Assembly (NCBI GenBank): GCA_021151605.1
Contig: JAGKWZ010000002.1
Location: forward strand, 15,487-79,486
DNA: 64,000 nt
From: Verrucomicrobiaceae bacterium
Lineage (GTDB): Bacteria; Verrucomicrobiota; Verrucomicrobiia; Verrucomicrobiales; Verrucomicrobiaceae
Direction: 5' to 3'
This document shows, piece by piece, positions 50,825 to 60,578 of this stretch. Within the stretch, counting starts at the first letter, position 1. Every line of letters starts with the position of its first letter. The position numbers and the translations under genes are program-made. A model generated the notes under the pieces. That model ran no database searches, was not told where the DNA came from, and worked only from the letters and a program-made list of their open reading frames with translations.

Positions 50825-52045
50825 ATGAACCGCCGCCAATTTCTCCAGACCACTGCCGCAGCTCTGCCCACGTTTGCCATCGCGCAGGGAGCGGCGAAGA
50901 AACGCATCCTCCTGCGTTCATCGTGGCAGACGGTGAACATCGGCGACATCGCCCACACGCCAGGCATGTTGGCCCTGCTGGAGAAGCATTTGCCGGAATA
51001 TGAAGTCACCCTCTGGCCCAGCAGCGTAGAAAATGGGGTGGCCGAGATGCTGACAAAGCGCTTCCCAAAGCTGAAAATCCTGGGGAAAGATGCCGCAGCC
51101 AAAGCGGAGGCCTTCAAGACTCATGACTTCCTGCTACATGGCTCGGGGCCGGGCATCGTGGGACAGAAATCCATCCTCGAATGGACGGAGAAGACCGGCA
51201 AACCCTACGGCATCGGCGGCGTGACGTGGAGCCCTTCTGAAGAGGGTGTAAAAGTCATCAGCGGGGCAAAGTTCGCCTTTTTCCGTGATTCGGTCTCCCT
51301 GGAAACCGCGAAGAAAGCCGGTGCCAGAAGTCCGATCATGGAATTCGGGCCTGATGCGACCTTTGCCTGCGACCTCGTGGATGACGCTGCCGCCACAGCT
51401 TGGCTAAAAGACGTGGGGCTGCAGGAGGGGCAGTTCGTCTGCTGCATTCCCAAACTGCGAAACTCACCCTACTGGGAGATCAAAAAGGGCTACAAGTTTG
51501 ACGAGAAGAAACACGCCCGAAACGAGGAGATGAAGGAGCACGACATCGGCCCGCTGCGTGCGGCGGTCATCGCCGTGGCGCGGCAGACTCCGATGAAGGT
51601 GCTGCTGTGCCCGGAAGACGCCAGCCAGATGAAGCTGAACAAGGAGATGATCTATGACAAGCTGCCTGAGGACGTGAAAGCCAAGGTCGTCTGGCGGGAG
51701 AACTACTGGCTCACCGACTTCGCCCAGAGCGTTTACAGCCGCAGTGCGGGTCTCTTTGGCAATGAACAGCATAGCCCGATCCTATGCATCGGCCACGGCA
51801 TCCCGGCCATTGTCTGCCGCTACAAGGAGCAGACCAGCAAAGGCTTCATGTGGAAGGACATCGGGCTGAGTGAATGGCTCTTCGACCACGACTTCGACGA
51901 AGCAGAGAAAGGCCTCACGCCTGCCGTGCTGGCCATCGTCAACGACCAAGCAGCCGCGAAGGCGAAGGCGCTGAAGGGTAAAGCCGTCGCCGATGACCGG
52001 ATGAAGCGGATGATGGACGTGCTGCGCACCGAGCTGGAGGCGTGA
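50825..52045 (+). CDS. Polysaccharide pyruvyl transferase family protein, Tat-type signal
   Basis: A 406-residue protein with a Tat-like signal ('NRRQFLQTTAAALPTFAIAQ') and a polysaccharide-pyruvyl-transferase-like fold: 'ILLRSSWQTVNIGDIAHTPG', 'HDFLLHGSGPGIVGQ', 'GGVTWSPSEEG', 'FFRDSVSLETAKKAG' and 'ILCIGHGIPAIVCRYKEQT'. The family adds ketal pyruvate to sugars from PEP. A secreted form with no PEP outside the cell would be odd, so the activity may differ. It is followed by pyrE 44 bp later. Confidence 0.85.
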   Translation: MNRRQFLQTTAAALPTFAIAQGAAKKRILLRSSWQTVNIGDIAHTPGMLALLEKHLPEYEVTLWPSSVENGVAEMLTKRFPKLKILGKDAAAKAEAFKTHDFLLHGSGPGIVGQKSILEWTEKTGKPYGIGGVTWSPSEEGVKVISGAKFAFFRDSVSLETAKKAGARSPIMEFGPDATFACDLVDDAAATAWLKDVGLQEGQFVCCIPKLRNSPYWEIKKGYKFDEKKHARNEEMKEHDIGPLRAAVIAVARQTPMKVLLCPEDASQMKLNKEMIYDKLPEDVKAKVVWRENYWLTDFAQSVYSRSAGLFGNEQHSPILCIGHGIPAIVCRYKEQTSKGFMWKDIGLSEWLFDHDFDEAEKGLTPAVLAIVNDQAAAKAKALKGKAVADDRMKRMMDVLRTELEA

Positions 52046-52089
52046 TCACTTCTTGCGTCCGGCGCTGCTTCCGCTAAAGCCTCGGCACC

Positions 52090-52662
52090 ATGTCCCTCGA
52101 ATCCGACCGCGCCGAACTCGCCCAGATCCTCCGTTCCAAGTCCGTGAAGACGGGCAAATTCACCCTGGCCTCTGGCAAGGAGAGTGATCTCTACGTGGAC
52201 TGCCGCGTGACCACACTGGACGCACGCGGTGCCGTGCTCGTCGGTCGTGTACTGCATGATCTTTTCCGCAAAGAAGAAGCCGCCCGTGGGCTGAGCATCG
52301 GCTCGCTCGGCGGACTGACGATGGGCGCAGACCCGATCACGCTTGCGGTAGCGATGACCTCCAGCATGGCCGGTGACGCGAAACCCGTGCAGGCCTTCGT
52401 CGTCCGCAAGGAAGCCAAAGACCACGGTCGTGGTAAACGCATCGAGGGGAATTTCACCCCAGAGCAGCCTGTGGTCGTCGTCGATGACGTGATCACCACG
52501 GGTGACTCCACCTTGAAAGCCATCCAGGCGATCGAAGCTGAAGGCGGGAAAGTCGCCTTTGCCCTCATCCTCGTAGATCGCGAGGAAGGCGGGCGTCAGA
52601 ACATCGAGAGCAAAGGCTTCCCCGTCGTGGCTGCCTTTACCCGCAAGGAACTCGTCGGCTGA
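52090..52662 (+). CDS. pyrE: Orotate phosphoribosyltransferase
   Basis: A 190-residue enzyme of pyrimidine synthesis that joins orotate to PRPP. The fold runs from 'SVKTGKFTLASGKESDLYVD' to the PRPP loop 'VVVVDDVITTGDSTLKAI'. The orotate-side 'SIGSLGGLTMGADPI' is also present. Length is typical for small PyrE proteins. The stop codon meets the stop of the GNAT gene on the other strand head-on. Confidence 0.95.
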   Translation: MSLESDRAELAQILRSKSVKTGKFTLASGKESDLYVDCRVTTLDARGAVLVGRVLHDLFRKEEAARGLSIGSLGGLTMGADPITLAVAMTSSMAGDAKPVQAFVVRKEAKDHGRGKRIEGNFTPEQPVVVVDDVITTGDSTLKAIQAIEAEGGKVAFALILVDREEGGRQNIESKGFPVVAAFTRKELVG

Positions 52663-53745
52663 TCAGAGCGGCTTCTCCATGCGGAAGTCGTCCATGACAA
52701 ACCCGCTGCCGATGTCCGTGCAGACGTCATCGAGAAAGGTGAACCCTGCCCGCTTGTAAGCGCGGATGGCCCCCGCGTTCGCTTTATTGACCCGGAGCTG
52801 GAGACGGCCGCAGCCCATCTCGCGGGCGCGTTCACCAGCCCAGGTCAGAGCCGCAGCACCCAGGCCGCAACCATGCATCTCGGGCAGGAGATAGAGTTTA
52901 TTGATGAAGCAGACGTCCGTCCCTGGATACCGCTCAAACGACAGATAGCCGGCAGGCCCATGACCTGCGGCCTCGATGAGGGCAAACCAGGTGCCGCGCA
53001 GCTCCATCTCACGAGCCATCGCGGATGGGTGATACCAGACCGTGAGCATGTACTCGATCTGGGCACGGCTGATGATACCCGGATAGACCTCCGGCCAGAT
53101 GCGGTGGGCCAGCTTTTGCACCACCGGCAGTTCAGGTGCCTCGATACGGCGGATGCGCATCGTCAAAGGTGCGCGGGTCGGCTTGCCCAGCTCGGCTCTC
53201 GTCCAGTCAAGGGCAGCCTGGAATCGCTGGAGATCATCCGCAGGAGAGAGGGCGGCCAGACGCTGCTCAATCTCTGCCCGTGTGGGCTCTCGCAGACTCT
53301 CTTCGCGGATCTGTTTCAGATCGGGTGGGAATTCATCTTCGGGCAGGATCTCCTTTGCCAGATACCAGCAGGCCCAGGCACGCCAGCTGCGCAGCTCTTT
53401 ATTCGGCTCCACCATACGCGTGGCCAGATGCTGCCAGTGCCGACGCGGATTGCCGATGAACTGTCCCTCACCCGGCCGATGGATCATGAGCCAGGCAAGC
53501 GCCTGATAAGGCAGTGGCAGGCGTGACATCACAGGCTCATCTGCCGAAAGCACACAGCTCAACGCGCGATTCAGCGCCAGGATGCACTTCGCCGGGAAGC
53601 CCTGCTGCCAGAGCGTCTGCGCATAGAGGTGGCAGGTTTCGTAAAAGACAGCACCGCGATCTTTTCCCAGTGCGATCACCTCCGCTGCGTTATGCTCGCG
53701 GACAATCGCGGGCAGCAGTGGATGTGACGCATTGACGGCTGTCAT
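52663..53745 (-). CDS. Fusion of an unknown domain with a GNAT acetyltransferase
   Basis: A 360-residue protein. Residues 1-190 form an alpha-helical domain ('FYETCHLYAQTLWQQGFPAK', 'LALNRALSCVL') that I know only as an uncharacterised verrucomicrobial domain. Residues 195-360 are a GNAT domain with the acetyl-CoA loop 'LLPEMHGCGLGAAALTWAGE' and 'LRVNKANAGAIRAYKRAGF'. The substrate is unknown. It ends 1 bp from pyrE's stop and lies 6 bp downstream of the deformylase on the same strand. Confidence 0.85.
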   Translation of the reverse strand: MTAVNASHPLLPAIVREHNAAEVIALGKDRGAVFYETCHLYAQTLWQQGFPAKCILALNRALSCVLSADEPVMSRLPLPYQALAWLMIHRPGEGQFIGNPRRHWQHLATRMVEPNKELRSWRAWACWYLAKEILPEDEFPPDLKQIREESLREPTRAEIEQRLAALSPADDLQRFQAALDWTRAELGKPTRAPLTMRIRRIEAPELPVVQKLAHRIWPEVYPGIISRAQIEYMLTVWYHPSAMAREMELRGTWFALIEAAGHGPAGYLSFERYPGTDVCFINKLYLLPEMHGCGLGAAALTWAGERAREMGCGRLQLRVNKANAGAIRAYKRAGFTFLDDVCTDIGSGFVMDDFRMEKPL

Positions 53746-53751
53746 GAGGCA

Positions 53752-54318
53752 TCAGGCTTCATCATCCTCTTCCCACTCCTGCATCAGGCGGGCCAGCTTG
53801 CGCTTCAGCGTCACCTTCGCCGTGGCGGACATGCGGTCGATGAAAAGCACCCCATTGAGATGATCCGTCTCATGCTGGAAGGCACGCGAGAGAAGCCCGT
53901 CGGTCTCCCAGACCTGCGTTTCGCCATCGAGCGTCTGGAAGGTCACCTTCAGGTCCACACTGCGGCGGATATCGCCACGCAGACGTGGGAAGCTGAGGCA
54001 GCCTTCTTCGTCGCTTTCCTTCTCTTTGCCAAACTCCAGCACCGGGTTCAAAAAGATGACGGGCATGTGCTTCACCATGTCCACCGGCTCGCCATTGATA
54101 CGCAGATAGCTGATGCACTGCGGGTTGTGGGAGACATCGATCACGGCGAGCTGCACATCCTGCGCCACCTGAGGTGCCGCCAGGCCCACGCCGTTCGCAG
54201 CGCGCATGGTTTCGATCATGTTGACCGCGAGTTCGCGGATCTCCGGTGTCGCCTGGGCGATCGGGCGGCATTTGGCACGGAGGACGGGGTCAGGGTAGCG
54301 GACGATTGGCAGGACCAT
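53752..54318 (-). CDS. def: Peptide deformylase
   Basis: A 188-residue enzyme that removes formyl from nascent proteins. All three motifs are present: 'GVGLAAPQV', 'EGCLSFP' and 'QHETDHLNG' with the metal ligands Cys, His and His. Start at 54318 ('MVLPIVRYPDPVL') gives the normal N-terminus; 54336 is possible, and the longer frame to 54426 is not supported. It is followed by the GNAT fusion gene, 6 bp away. Confidence 0.95.
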   Translation of the reverse strand: MVLPIVRYPDPVLRAKCRPIAQATPEIRELAVNMIETMRAANGVGLAAPQVAQDVQLAVIDVSHNPQCISYLRINGEPVDMVKHMPVIFLNPVLEFGKEKESDEEGCLSFPRLRGDIRRSVDLKVTFQTLDGETQVWETDGLLSRAFQHETDHLNGVLFIDRMSATAKVTLKRKLARLMQEWEEDDEA

Positions 54319-54494
54319 GGGTAAGTTCTTGGGCATACACAGCTTTCCAGCCCCCGCCAGCCGAAATCCGGGATCGGAGGCATCCCATGAGGCACTCAAA
54401 ACAGGTATCTGCCTGCTGCGTGACATAACCTGCCCTTCGTAATATCGGGAAGAAAGGAAAGCACCCCTCGCCCCATGCCGTAATTCGGGGGCTC

Positions 54495-55892
54495 ATGTTC
54501 ACCTTTCCGAGTAGCACCTTGAACCATCACCGCCGCAGCTTTCTCAAGGCGGGGGCGATGGGTGTTGCGTCGCTGACTCTGGCGGACTTGCTGCGCGCGG
54601 AATCTGCGGCTGGCGTGCGGTCTTCGACGAAGGCGGTGATCAACATCCATCTCGACGGTGGACCGCCGCAGATGGATCTCATCGATCCGAAGCCGGACGC
54701 ACCGAGCGAGATTCGCGGCGAGTTCAAATCGCTGCCCACGAAGATTCCGGGGCTGCATTTGACCGAGCTGCTGCCACGACTGGCGGCGAACGCGGACAAG
54801 TATGTCTTCCTGCGCTCGCTCAGCGGCGCGATGGGCAATCACGATGCCTTTCAGTGCCAGTCAGGCTTCAGCGACAAAGACCTCGCCTTCATCGGCGGGC
54901 GTCCGGCGATGGGCTGCGTCGTGAGCAAGCTGCTGAGCACCTCCAAAGATTCCGCGCCTGCCTTTGTCGATCTCATGCAGGGCCGCCCGCTCGTGCGTAA
55001 CAGCGCCAGGCCAGGCTTTCTCGGCACCGCAAGTTCGGCGTTCCGTCCGGACATCTCCCATCTGTTTGAGCGCCAATTGGAGAACGGCATGAAGGCCGAA
55101 CTGGCGCGTCGTGGCTCAGGACACAATCAAAGTCTGGCGCTGACAAAAGGCCTGACCGTCGGGCGGCTCGAAGACCGCGTGTCGCTGCTGCGTGATCTAG
55201 ATACGATCCGCCGTGACATCGACAACAGCGGCTCCATGCACGCGCTGGATGAGTTCAATCAACTCTCGCTCGGTATTCTCACCTCAGGCCGGTTCGCAGC
55301 CGCGATGGATCTGAGCAAAGAAGACCCCAAGGTGCTCGAACGCTACACGCCGCGCATCATTCGCCCTGCGGATGCCTTTGGCTCGATGGAAAGCCCGAAG
55401 TGTGCGCAGAAGTTCCTGCTCGCACGGCGCTTGATCGAGGCCGGTGTGCGCTGTGTGAGCATCTCCATCAGCGATTTCGATACGCACTCGCGGAACTTTT
55501 CCGCCATGCGCTACCTCGGCCCTCTCATCGACCACGCACTGCACACGCTCGTCACTGATCTCGACGAGCGCGGTATGTTGCAGGACGTGATGATCATCGT
55601 CTGGGGTGAGTTTGGCCGCACGCCGAAGATCAATGAGAAAGCCGGCCGCGATCACTGGCCCAAAGTAGCCATGGGCATCATGGCGGGCGGTCATCTCAAA
55701 ACCGGCCAAGTCATCGGTGCCACCGACAAACACGCCGCCGAGGCCAGCGAGCGCCCCGTGCATTATCAGGACGTCATCGCCACGCTCTACCAACATCTCG
55801 GCATCGACGCCCGCGGCACCACGCTCACCGACACGACCGGCAGACCGCAGTATCTTGTCGATCTCGGGCAGCCGATTGCCGAGATCATCTAA
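54495..55892 (+). CDS. DUF1501 Tat-exported sulfatase-like protein (second copy)
   Basis: A 465-residue DUF1501 protein with a Tat signal ('HHRRSFLKAGAMGVASLTLA'). Blocks are 'INIHLDGGPPQMDLIDPKPD', 'KYVFLRSLSGAMGNHDAFQC', 'QKFLLARRLIEAGVRCVSIS' and 'VWGEFGRTPKINEKAGRDHW'. It resembles the protein at 46557 only in the family blocks. It is convergent with the second Gfo/Idh/MocA gene, not linked to a DUF1553 gene in this window, so any partner lies elsewhere. Confidence 0.93.
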   Translation: MFTFPSSTLNHHRRSFLKAGAMGVASLTLADLLRAESAAGVRSSTKAVINIHLDGGPPQMDLIDPKPDAPSEIRGEFKSLPTKIPGLHLTELLPRLAANADKYVFLRSLSGAMGNHDAFQCQSGFSDKDLAFIGGRPAMGCVVSKLLSTSKDSAPAFVDLMQGRPLVRNSARPGFLGTASSAFRPDISHLFERQLENGMKAELARRGSGHNQSLALTKGLTVGRLEDRVSLLRDLDTIRRDIDNSGSMHALDEFNQLSLGILTSGRFAAAMDLSKEDPKVLERYTPRIIRPADAFGSMESPKCAQKFLLARRLIEAGVRCVSISISDFDTHSRNFSAMRYLGPLIDHALHTLVTDLDERGMLQDVMIIVWGEFGRTPKINEKAGRDHWPKVAMGIMAGGHLKTGQVIGATDKHAAEASERPVHYQDVIATLYQHLGIDARGTTLTDTTGRPQYLVDLGQPIAEII

Positions 55893-55923
55893 AGTGGTCC
55901 GCTGAATCGGAAGCGATACGACT

Positions 55924-57288
55924 TCACTGGTGCCCGTACTTCGCGCGCTCGCTCTTGCGAATGAACTTATCCGCCTCCGGCATGCCGGGGACTTTCATGT
56001 TCGGGCCATCCCAGTCGATGCTCTTTTGCAAACGCAGCGCCACGATCCCTGACAGGCCGATCTCGGTGAGGTGTCCGCCGAGATCAAAGTCGGCGAAGAC
56101 CTTCGGCCCGCCCTGGATGGCATCAACCCACTCGTCGATGTGGCCCTTCACACGTGGTAGAGTGATGGGCACCTGTTTCGCGGCGGGATGATTGTCCGCG
56201 CCGGTGAATTTCGCGTCGCTGTTGAGCTTCACGTAGCATTCGGAATTCCACAGGCCGCTTTGGAGCTGCCCATGCTCGCCGATGAGCAGGCAGCCGGTTC
56301 GCGGAAGACTGCCGAAAGTGCCGATGAGTGGCGCGGTGACATCTGTGGGCGGTAAATCACCGCCGGTGTAGAAATGCAGCCGCACCGGGCCACGATCACC
56401 ACGCGCGGCGAAGTGAAAGTGCACGGTACAGGACGCAGCGAAGCTTTCCTTGCCCATGCCGGTGCCGCTGATCTCGATACGTGTCGGATAATCGAGGTTC
56501 AAAGCGCGCACGGGCATGTTGAAGCCGTGGCAGCAGAAGTCACCGAGCGAGCCGTTGCCAAAGTCATACCAGCCGCGCCACTTCGCCGGATGGTAGATGC
56601 CGTTCTTGTAGGCACGCTCGGGCGCGGTGCCGAGCCAGAAGTCCCAGTCGAGCGTGGCGGGGATGGCATCATTGCCCGCAGGGCGCTCCTCGCCGCTCGG
56701 CCAACTGTGCGTGGGATGCCAGACGTGGATGTCGCTGATCGCGCCGAAGAAGCCAGCGCCGATCAGCTCCATGCTGCGGCGCAGGTTCGGTGATGCGCTT
56801 CCCTGATTACCAGTCTGCGTGATCACCTTCGCCGTGCGCGACATCTTGCGCAGTTCGCGTGCCTCCGCGATGGTGTGCGTGAGCGGCTTCTCGCAATACA
56901 CATGCTTTCCCGCGTTCATCACCGCGCGGCAGATCGGCGCATGCCAGTGATCCGGTGTGGCGATGACGACAGCGTCGAGCGACTTCTCTTTTTCGAGCAG
57001 AACGCGGTAATCGCTGTAAACCGCCGCGTTCGCCACGCCCTCGCCATGGCGCTTCTTGGAGTTCTCGATCTGCGCCGAATCGACATCGCACAGCGCGCCG
57101 ACGTGATGACCGAGTTGCACGATCTTGCTCACGTGGCCCTGAATCTGGCCACCCATGCCGATGAAGCCGACGTTGAGCTTGCGCGCCGAATGGCCGCGCA
57201 GAAGTCCAGAAGGCAAAATCAGCGTGGAGGCCGCGGCGGCGGAGTTTTGGAGAAAGGAGCGGCGGTTGGAGGCAGCGGTCGGCTTCAT
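55924..57288 (-). CDS. Gfo/Idh/MocA family oxidoreductase, Tat-exported (copy 2)
   Basis: A 454-residue paralogue of the protein at 49154. Tat signal 'NRRSFLQNSAAAASTLIL', Rossmann motif 'LNVGFIGMGGQIQGHVSKIV', catalytic 'VYCEKPLTHTIAEAREL' and 'GNGSLGDFCCHGFNMPVRAL'. The start at 57288 begins the Tat region. It is divergent from the ceramidase-like gene across a 101-bp gap, so the two may share regulation. Confidence 0.93.
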   Translation of the reverse strand: MKPTAASNRRSFLQNSAAAASTLILPSGLLRGHSARKLNVGFIGMGGQIQGHVSKIVQLGHHVGALCDVDSAQIENSKKRHGEGVANAAVYSDYRVLLEKEKSLDAVVIATPDHWHAPICRAVMNAGKHVYCEKPLTHTIAEARELRKMSRTAKVITQTGNQGSASPNLRRSMELIGAGFFGAISDIHVWHPTHSWPSGEERPAGNDAIPATLDWDFWLGTAPERAYKNGIYHPAKWRGWYDFGNGSLGDFCCHGFNMPVRALNLDYPTRIEISGTGMGKESFAASCTVHFHFAARGDRGPVRLHFYTGGDLPPTDVTAPLIGTFGSLPRTGCLLIGEHGQLQSGLWNSECYVKLNSDAKFTGADNHPAAKQVPITLPRVKGHIDEWVDAIQGGPKVFADFDLGGHLTEIGLSGIVALRLQKSIDWDGPNMKVPGMPEADKFIRKSERAKYGHQ

Positions 57289-57389
57289 GGCGAATGGTGG
57301 GGCCATCAATAAGCCGAAGCGTGAGACGTTGTTTCATGCTTCACATGGCCCAAGCTCGAAGAATCGGTCTGGAAGGTCGTTTGTCGTTC

Positions 57390-58844
57390 ATGCGACTTTT
57401 TCTATGTCTTCTCGCCTTGGGTTCGATCCACGCCGCCGAACTCCACATCGGCTCTTCCACAGTCAGCATCACGCCTGAAAAGCCGGTGGCACTCGCGGGG
57501 CAGTTTGGAACGCGTATTTCACAAAGTGTCGAAGCTCCGATCATCGCAGCTGCGGTTGCGATTGAGTCCGTGGAGGGCGGCAAGGTGATCGATCAGAGCA
57601 TTCTCATCTCCTGCGACCTCGTGGGCATTCATCACTCGGTGCTCGCGCAGTTTCGTCAGCATCTGAAGCCGCTGCTGCCGGACTTCGATGTGCGAAAGAT
57701 CATCGTGTCCGCCACGCACACGCACACCGCGCCAGTGACCTCGGAGATTCCCGAGGAGACGCTGATCACCTATCCGATCCCGAAGGAAGGTGTGATGCAG
57801 CCAGCGGAATACACCGCGTTTCTCGTCGAGCGCCTGTCGCAAGCCGCCGTGCAGGCATGGAAGGCTCGCAAGCCGGGCGGTGTGAGCTGGACGCTCGGTT
57901 TCGCGCAGATCGGCGAGAATCGCCGCTCCGTCTTCGCCGATGGTCACGCGCAGATGTATGCGAAGACGAACGACGCGCGCTTTCGCCACATGGAGGCCGG
58001 CTCCGACTCGGGAATCGAGACGCTATTCTTCTGGAATGCCGACAAGCAGCTCCAAGCCGTCGCCATCAATGTCGCTTGCCCATCGCAGGAAGTGGAGAGC
58101 CGCAGCGCGCTCAACGCCGACTTCTGGCACGACGCGCGGGAGCAGTTGAAGGCCAAATTGAACATGCCTGACCTCACCGTGCTCGGCTGGTGCAGCGCTG
58201 CGGGCGATCAATCGACGCATCCGCAGTATCGCAAGGATGCCGAGGCTCGCATGATCAAGCTGCGCGGCCTCACACGGCAGCAGGAACTCGGTCGCCGCAT
58301 CAGCAATGCCGTGGTGGACACAGTCGATGCCGCGAAGGCTGACATCCGCACCGACGCTCCGTTTGGCCACATCGTTGAAGACCTGCCGCTGCCGCCACGC
58401 AAGATCCTCGAACGCGAGTATTCGGACGCGAAGAAAAACATCGCGCAATACAGCGTCGTCGAGAAGCCGGACAACCGCGTCATCACGATGCTCGCTCTCG
58501 AAAAAGGCATCGTGAAACGGTTCGAGGAAGCGGACAAACTCCCGCCTTACGACATGGAACTGCATGTCCTGCGTCTTGGCGACATCGCCATCACCACGAA
58601 CACCTTTGAGCTCTATCTCGACTGGGGCATTCAGATGAAGGCCCGCAGCCCCGCACAGCAGACCTTTGTGCTCCAGCTTACGAATGGATGCGGCATGTAT
58701 CTGCCCACCGCGCTCGCCATCGAAGGCGGCAGCTATAGCGGCCTGCCGCATGTGAACAAAGTCGGACCCGAAGGCGGGCAGATTCTCGTCGATCAAACCG
58801 TCCGTGCCATGCAGGCGCTTTTTTCGGAGCCTGCTGTGAAATAG
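57390..58844 (+). CDS. Neutral/alkaline ceramidase-like secreted hydrolase
   Basis: A 484-residue protein with a signal peptide (about 1-16) and the ceramidase N-terminal fold: 'SSTVSITPEKPVALAGQFG', 'ISCDLVGIHHSVL', then the metal site 'IIVSATHTHTAPVTSE' and 'NGCGMYLPTALAIEGGSYSG'. The zinc-site histidines in THTH are kept. Planctomycete and verrucomicrobial homologues are annotated as neutral/alkaline non-lysosomal ceramidases, although their true substrate may be another amide lipid or sugar. The start at 57390 was chosen for the signal peptide. Confidence 0.85.
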   Translation: MRLFLCLLALGSIHAAELHIGSSTVSITPEKPVALAGQFGTRISQSVEAPIIAAAVAIESVEGGKVIDQSILISCDLVGIHHSVLAQFRQHLKPLLPDFDVRKIIVSATHTHTAPVTSEIPEETLITYPIPKEGVMQPAEYTAFLVERLSQAAVQAWKARKPGGVSWTLGFAQIGENRRSVFADGHAQMYAKTNDARFRHMEAGSDSGIETLFFWNADKQLQAVAINVACPSQEVESRSALNADFWHDAREQLKAKLNMPDLTVLGWCSAAGDQSTHPQYRKDAEARMIKLRGLTRQQELGRRISNAVVDTVDAAKADIRTDAPFGHIVEDLPLPPRKILEREYSDAKKNIAQYSVVEKPDNRVITMLALEKGIVKRFEEADKLPPYDMELHVLRLGDIAITTNTFELYLDWGIQMKARSPAQQTFVLQLTNGCGMYLPTALAIEGGSYSGLPHVNKVGPEGGQILVDQTVRAMQALFSEPAVK

Positions 58845-58961
58845 GCAGTAGTCCGCACAGAACATCCTCCGTCACCGGGCACGATCAGGAGGCTGGTGAC
58901 AACACATTTCATGAAGCTGCAGCCAATGCTAAAGCGGACGGACATCATGTGGTCGTAGCGT

Positions 58962-60521
58962 CTAGGGCAAGGGCTGCACAGCGAGACGAATGAAGCGCTG
59001 CTGATCTCCAGTGATGGGCTGCGCATCACGCACGACGAGCTGGGTTTCATCATCCTGAAGGGTCACGGTGTGTCCGGCACCGGAGTGCCAGAGACTCAGA
59101 TTGCTGGAGACTTCGACCGTGTAGGTGACATCGCTGCGTCTCATACGACGCGGCACGGTGAGGGTGAGATAGCGCTGGCTGCTTTCTGTAGTCGTGCTGC
59201 CTGCGGGTGTCTGTGACGCCACGGCGGGAGCGTTGGCAGCGAGCCCGAGAGCGTATTTGACGAGATTTGGCAAACGGTCTGGACTGCTCACGTCCGCATC
59301 ATTGCCATAAGCCGTGCGCCAGGAGGCCAGCGTGGCGGGGATCTGGCCGCTGAGGGTCAGATTCCAAGTCACGGATTCATTCAACAGCCCAGTGGTGTCG
59401 AGCCTGACAAAGGGTGTCGGGTCCTGAACCGTGGCTGTGATGGTGTGTGTGCCGTTGCCGAGGTAGTCAGAGAGCGTGCCGAACTGGCTGGCGGTCTGGC
59501 CGACACGCAAAACACCATCGACATACCAGCTCACCTGCAGAGCAAGGCCGCTACTTGGCAGCTTCGGCGTCACTTGAAATGACAAGGCTGTGGGCACAGT
59601 GACTGTGGCACTCGTACTGGAAGGTGTGAAGCCATCCAATGGGCTGACGCGGGTGTAAAATTGCTTCACGAACTGCTCGCGGTTCACCTGGCCGCAGGGC
59701 CGGTTCAGATTGCGCATGAGAGAGTTATTATGCGGGCGATACTGCCCTGCGATGCGATACATGGAACCCTCGAACAATCCGACGAGACTGTCATAGGGAG
59801 CCGTCTCCGGTGTCGGAATCGGTGTCGTGGCATCGATCCAATGATTCCAGCGAATGAGAGCACGCGTGGTCTGCGCAGTGTTGTTCGGCTTCTCCGAAGG
59901 CGTGTAAATCGAGTACTCGACATCGTATTCATCTGCCAGCAGCGCAAAGGAGTGACCAATCTCATGCTCAACAACCGCAGCGCTCGATGCATTGACCGAA
60001 GCGACGGAGATGCTGCCACCAGCCCCGCCATACTTTGTGTCATTCACCAGCACTACTGGTACATCGTACTCGGGAACATGGGTGTTTAGCAGGCTAAAGG
60101 CACGGCTGGTGCCTGTGCCCGCTAGGGTGAGCAGTTGGGTCACGGTCGGCGTGTTGAAGCCCGTGCTAAAATAGGTGTCCCGCGTGCCACCTGGGCCGCT
60201 GGTATTGCCATTGTCGCAGCCGCTCTGGTTGGAGGCGATCTCGATCCTATACACATTGCAGTAGCTGCGATACTGCTGCCAGGGCTCCCTAGTGAAAAGG
60301 AAGTTCACTGCCGTGTTCACATGCGTGGCGAAGTTTGGCAGATCAGCCGTCGTATAGCCCTCGGAGAGGAAGACGAGATTGATCCGCTGGGAACGAGGGC
60401 CATTTTCCTCCACGGCATGAAGCGTCGCCGTCTGTGCCCACGATGGAGTCGTCATGTTCATCATGACGACGACGCCGAGGAGCTGGAGCCGAGTTCTCAT
60501 TGGTAGGGATGAGATTTTCAT
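58962..60521 (-). CDS. Secreted M64-type metallopeptidase
   Basis: A 519-residue secreted protein. Signal peptide about 1-29, then 'NGPRSQRINLVFLSEGYTTA' and the zinc site 'VVEHEIGHSFALLADEYD', which fits the IgA-peptidase M64 family (HExxH with a downstream acidic residue). A beta-sandwich follows, and the C-terminus has the verrucomicrobial style 'WRTAYGNDADVSSPDRLPNL'. The start at 60521 or 60500 begins the signal peptide; the longer frame to 60863 overlaps the divergent phosphatase gene and is not used. Confidence 0.88.
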   Translation of the reverse strand: MKISSLPMRTRLQLLGVVVMMNMTTPSWAQTATLHAVEENGPRSQRINLVFLSEGYTTADLPNFATHVNTAVNFLFTREPWQQYRSYCNVYRIEIASNQSGCDNGNTSGPGGTRDTYFSTGFNTPTVTQLLTLAGTGTSRAFSLLNTHVPEYDVPVVLVNDTKYGGAGGSISVASVNASSAAVVEHEIGHSFALLADEYDVEYSIYTPSEKPNNTAQTTRALIRWNHWIDATTPIPTPETAPYDSLVGLFEGSMYRIAGQYRPHNNSLMRNLNRPCGQVNREQFVKQFYTRVSPLDGFTPSSTSATVTVPTALSFQVTPKLPSSGLALQVSWYVDGVLRVGQTASQFGTLSDYLGNGTHTITATVQDPTPFVRLDTTGLLNESVTWNLTLSGQIPATLASWRTAYGNDADVSSPDRLPNLVKYALGLAANAPAVASQTPAGSTTTESSQRYLTLTVPRRMRRSDVTYTVEVSSNLSLWHSGAGHTVTLQDDETQLVVRDAQPITGDQQRFIRLAVQPLP

Positions 60522-60578
60522 CTGACGGAGGATGATGAGCAATCTTGAAGACGGGGTACTTTTCGGCGAGAGGCCTCC

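Noticed and set aside
55084..55110. Sequence close to one arm of the palindrome at 45328
   Set aside because: It matches about 18 of 21 bases of one arm but has no inverted partner, so chance similarity in coding DNA is more likely than a second element.
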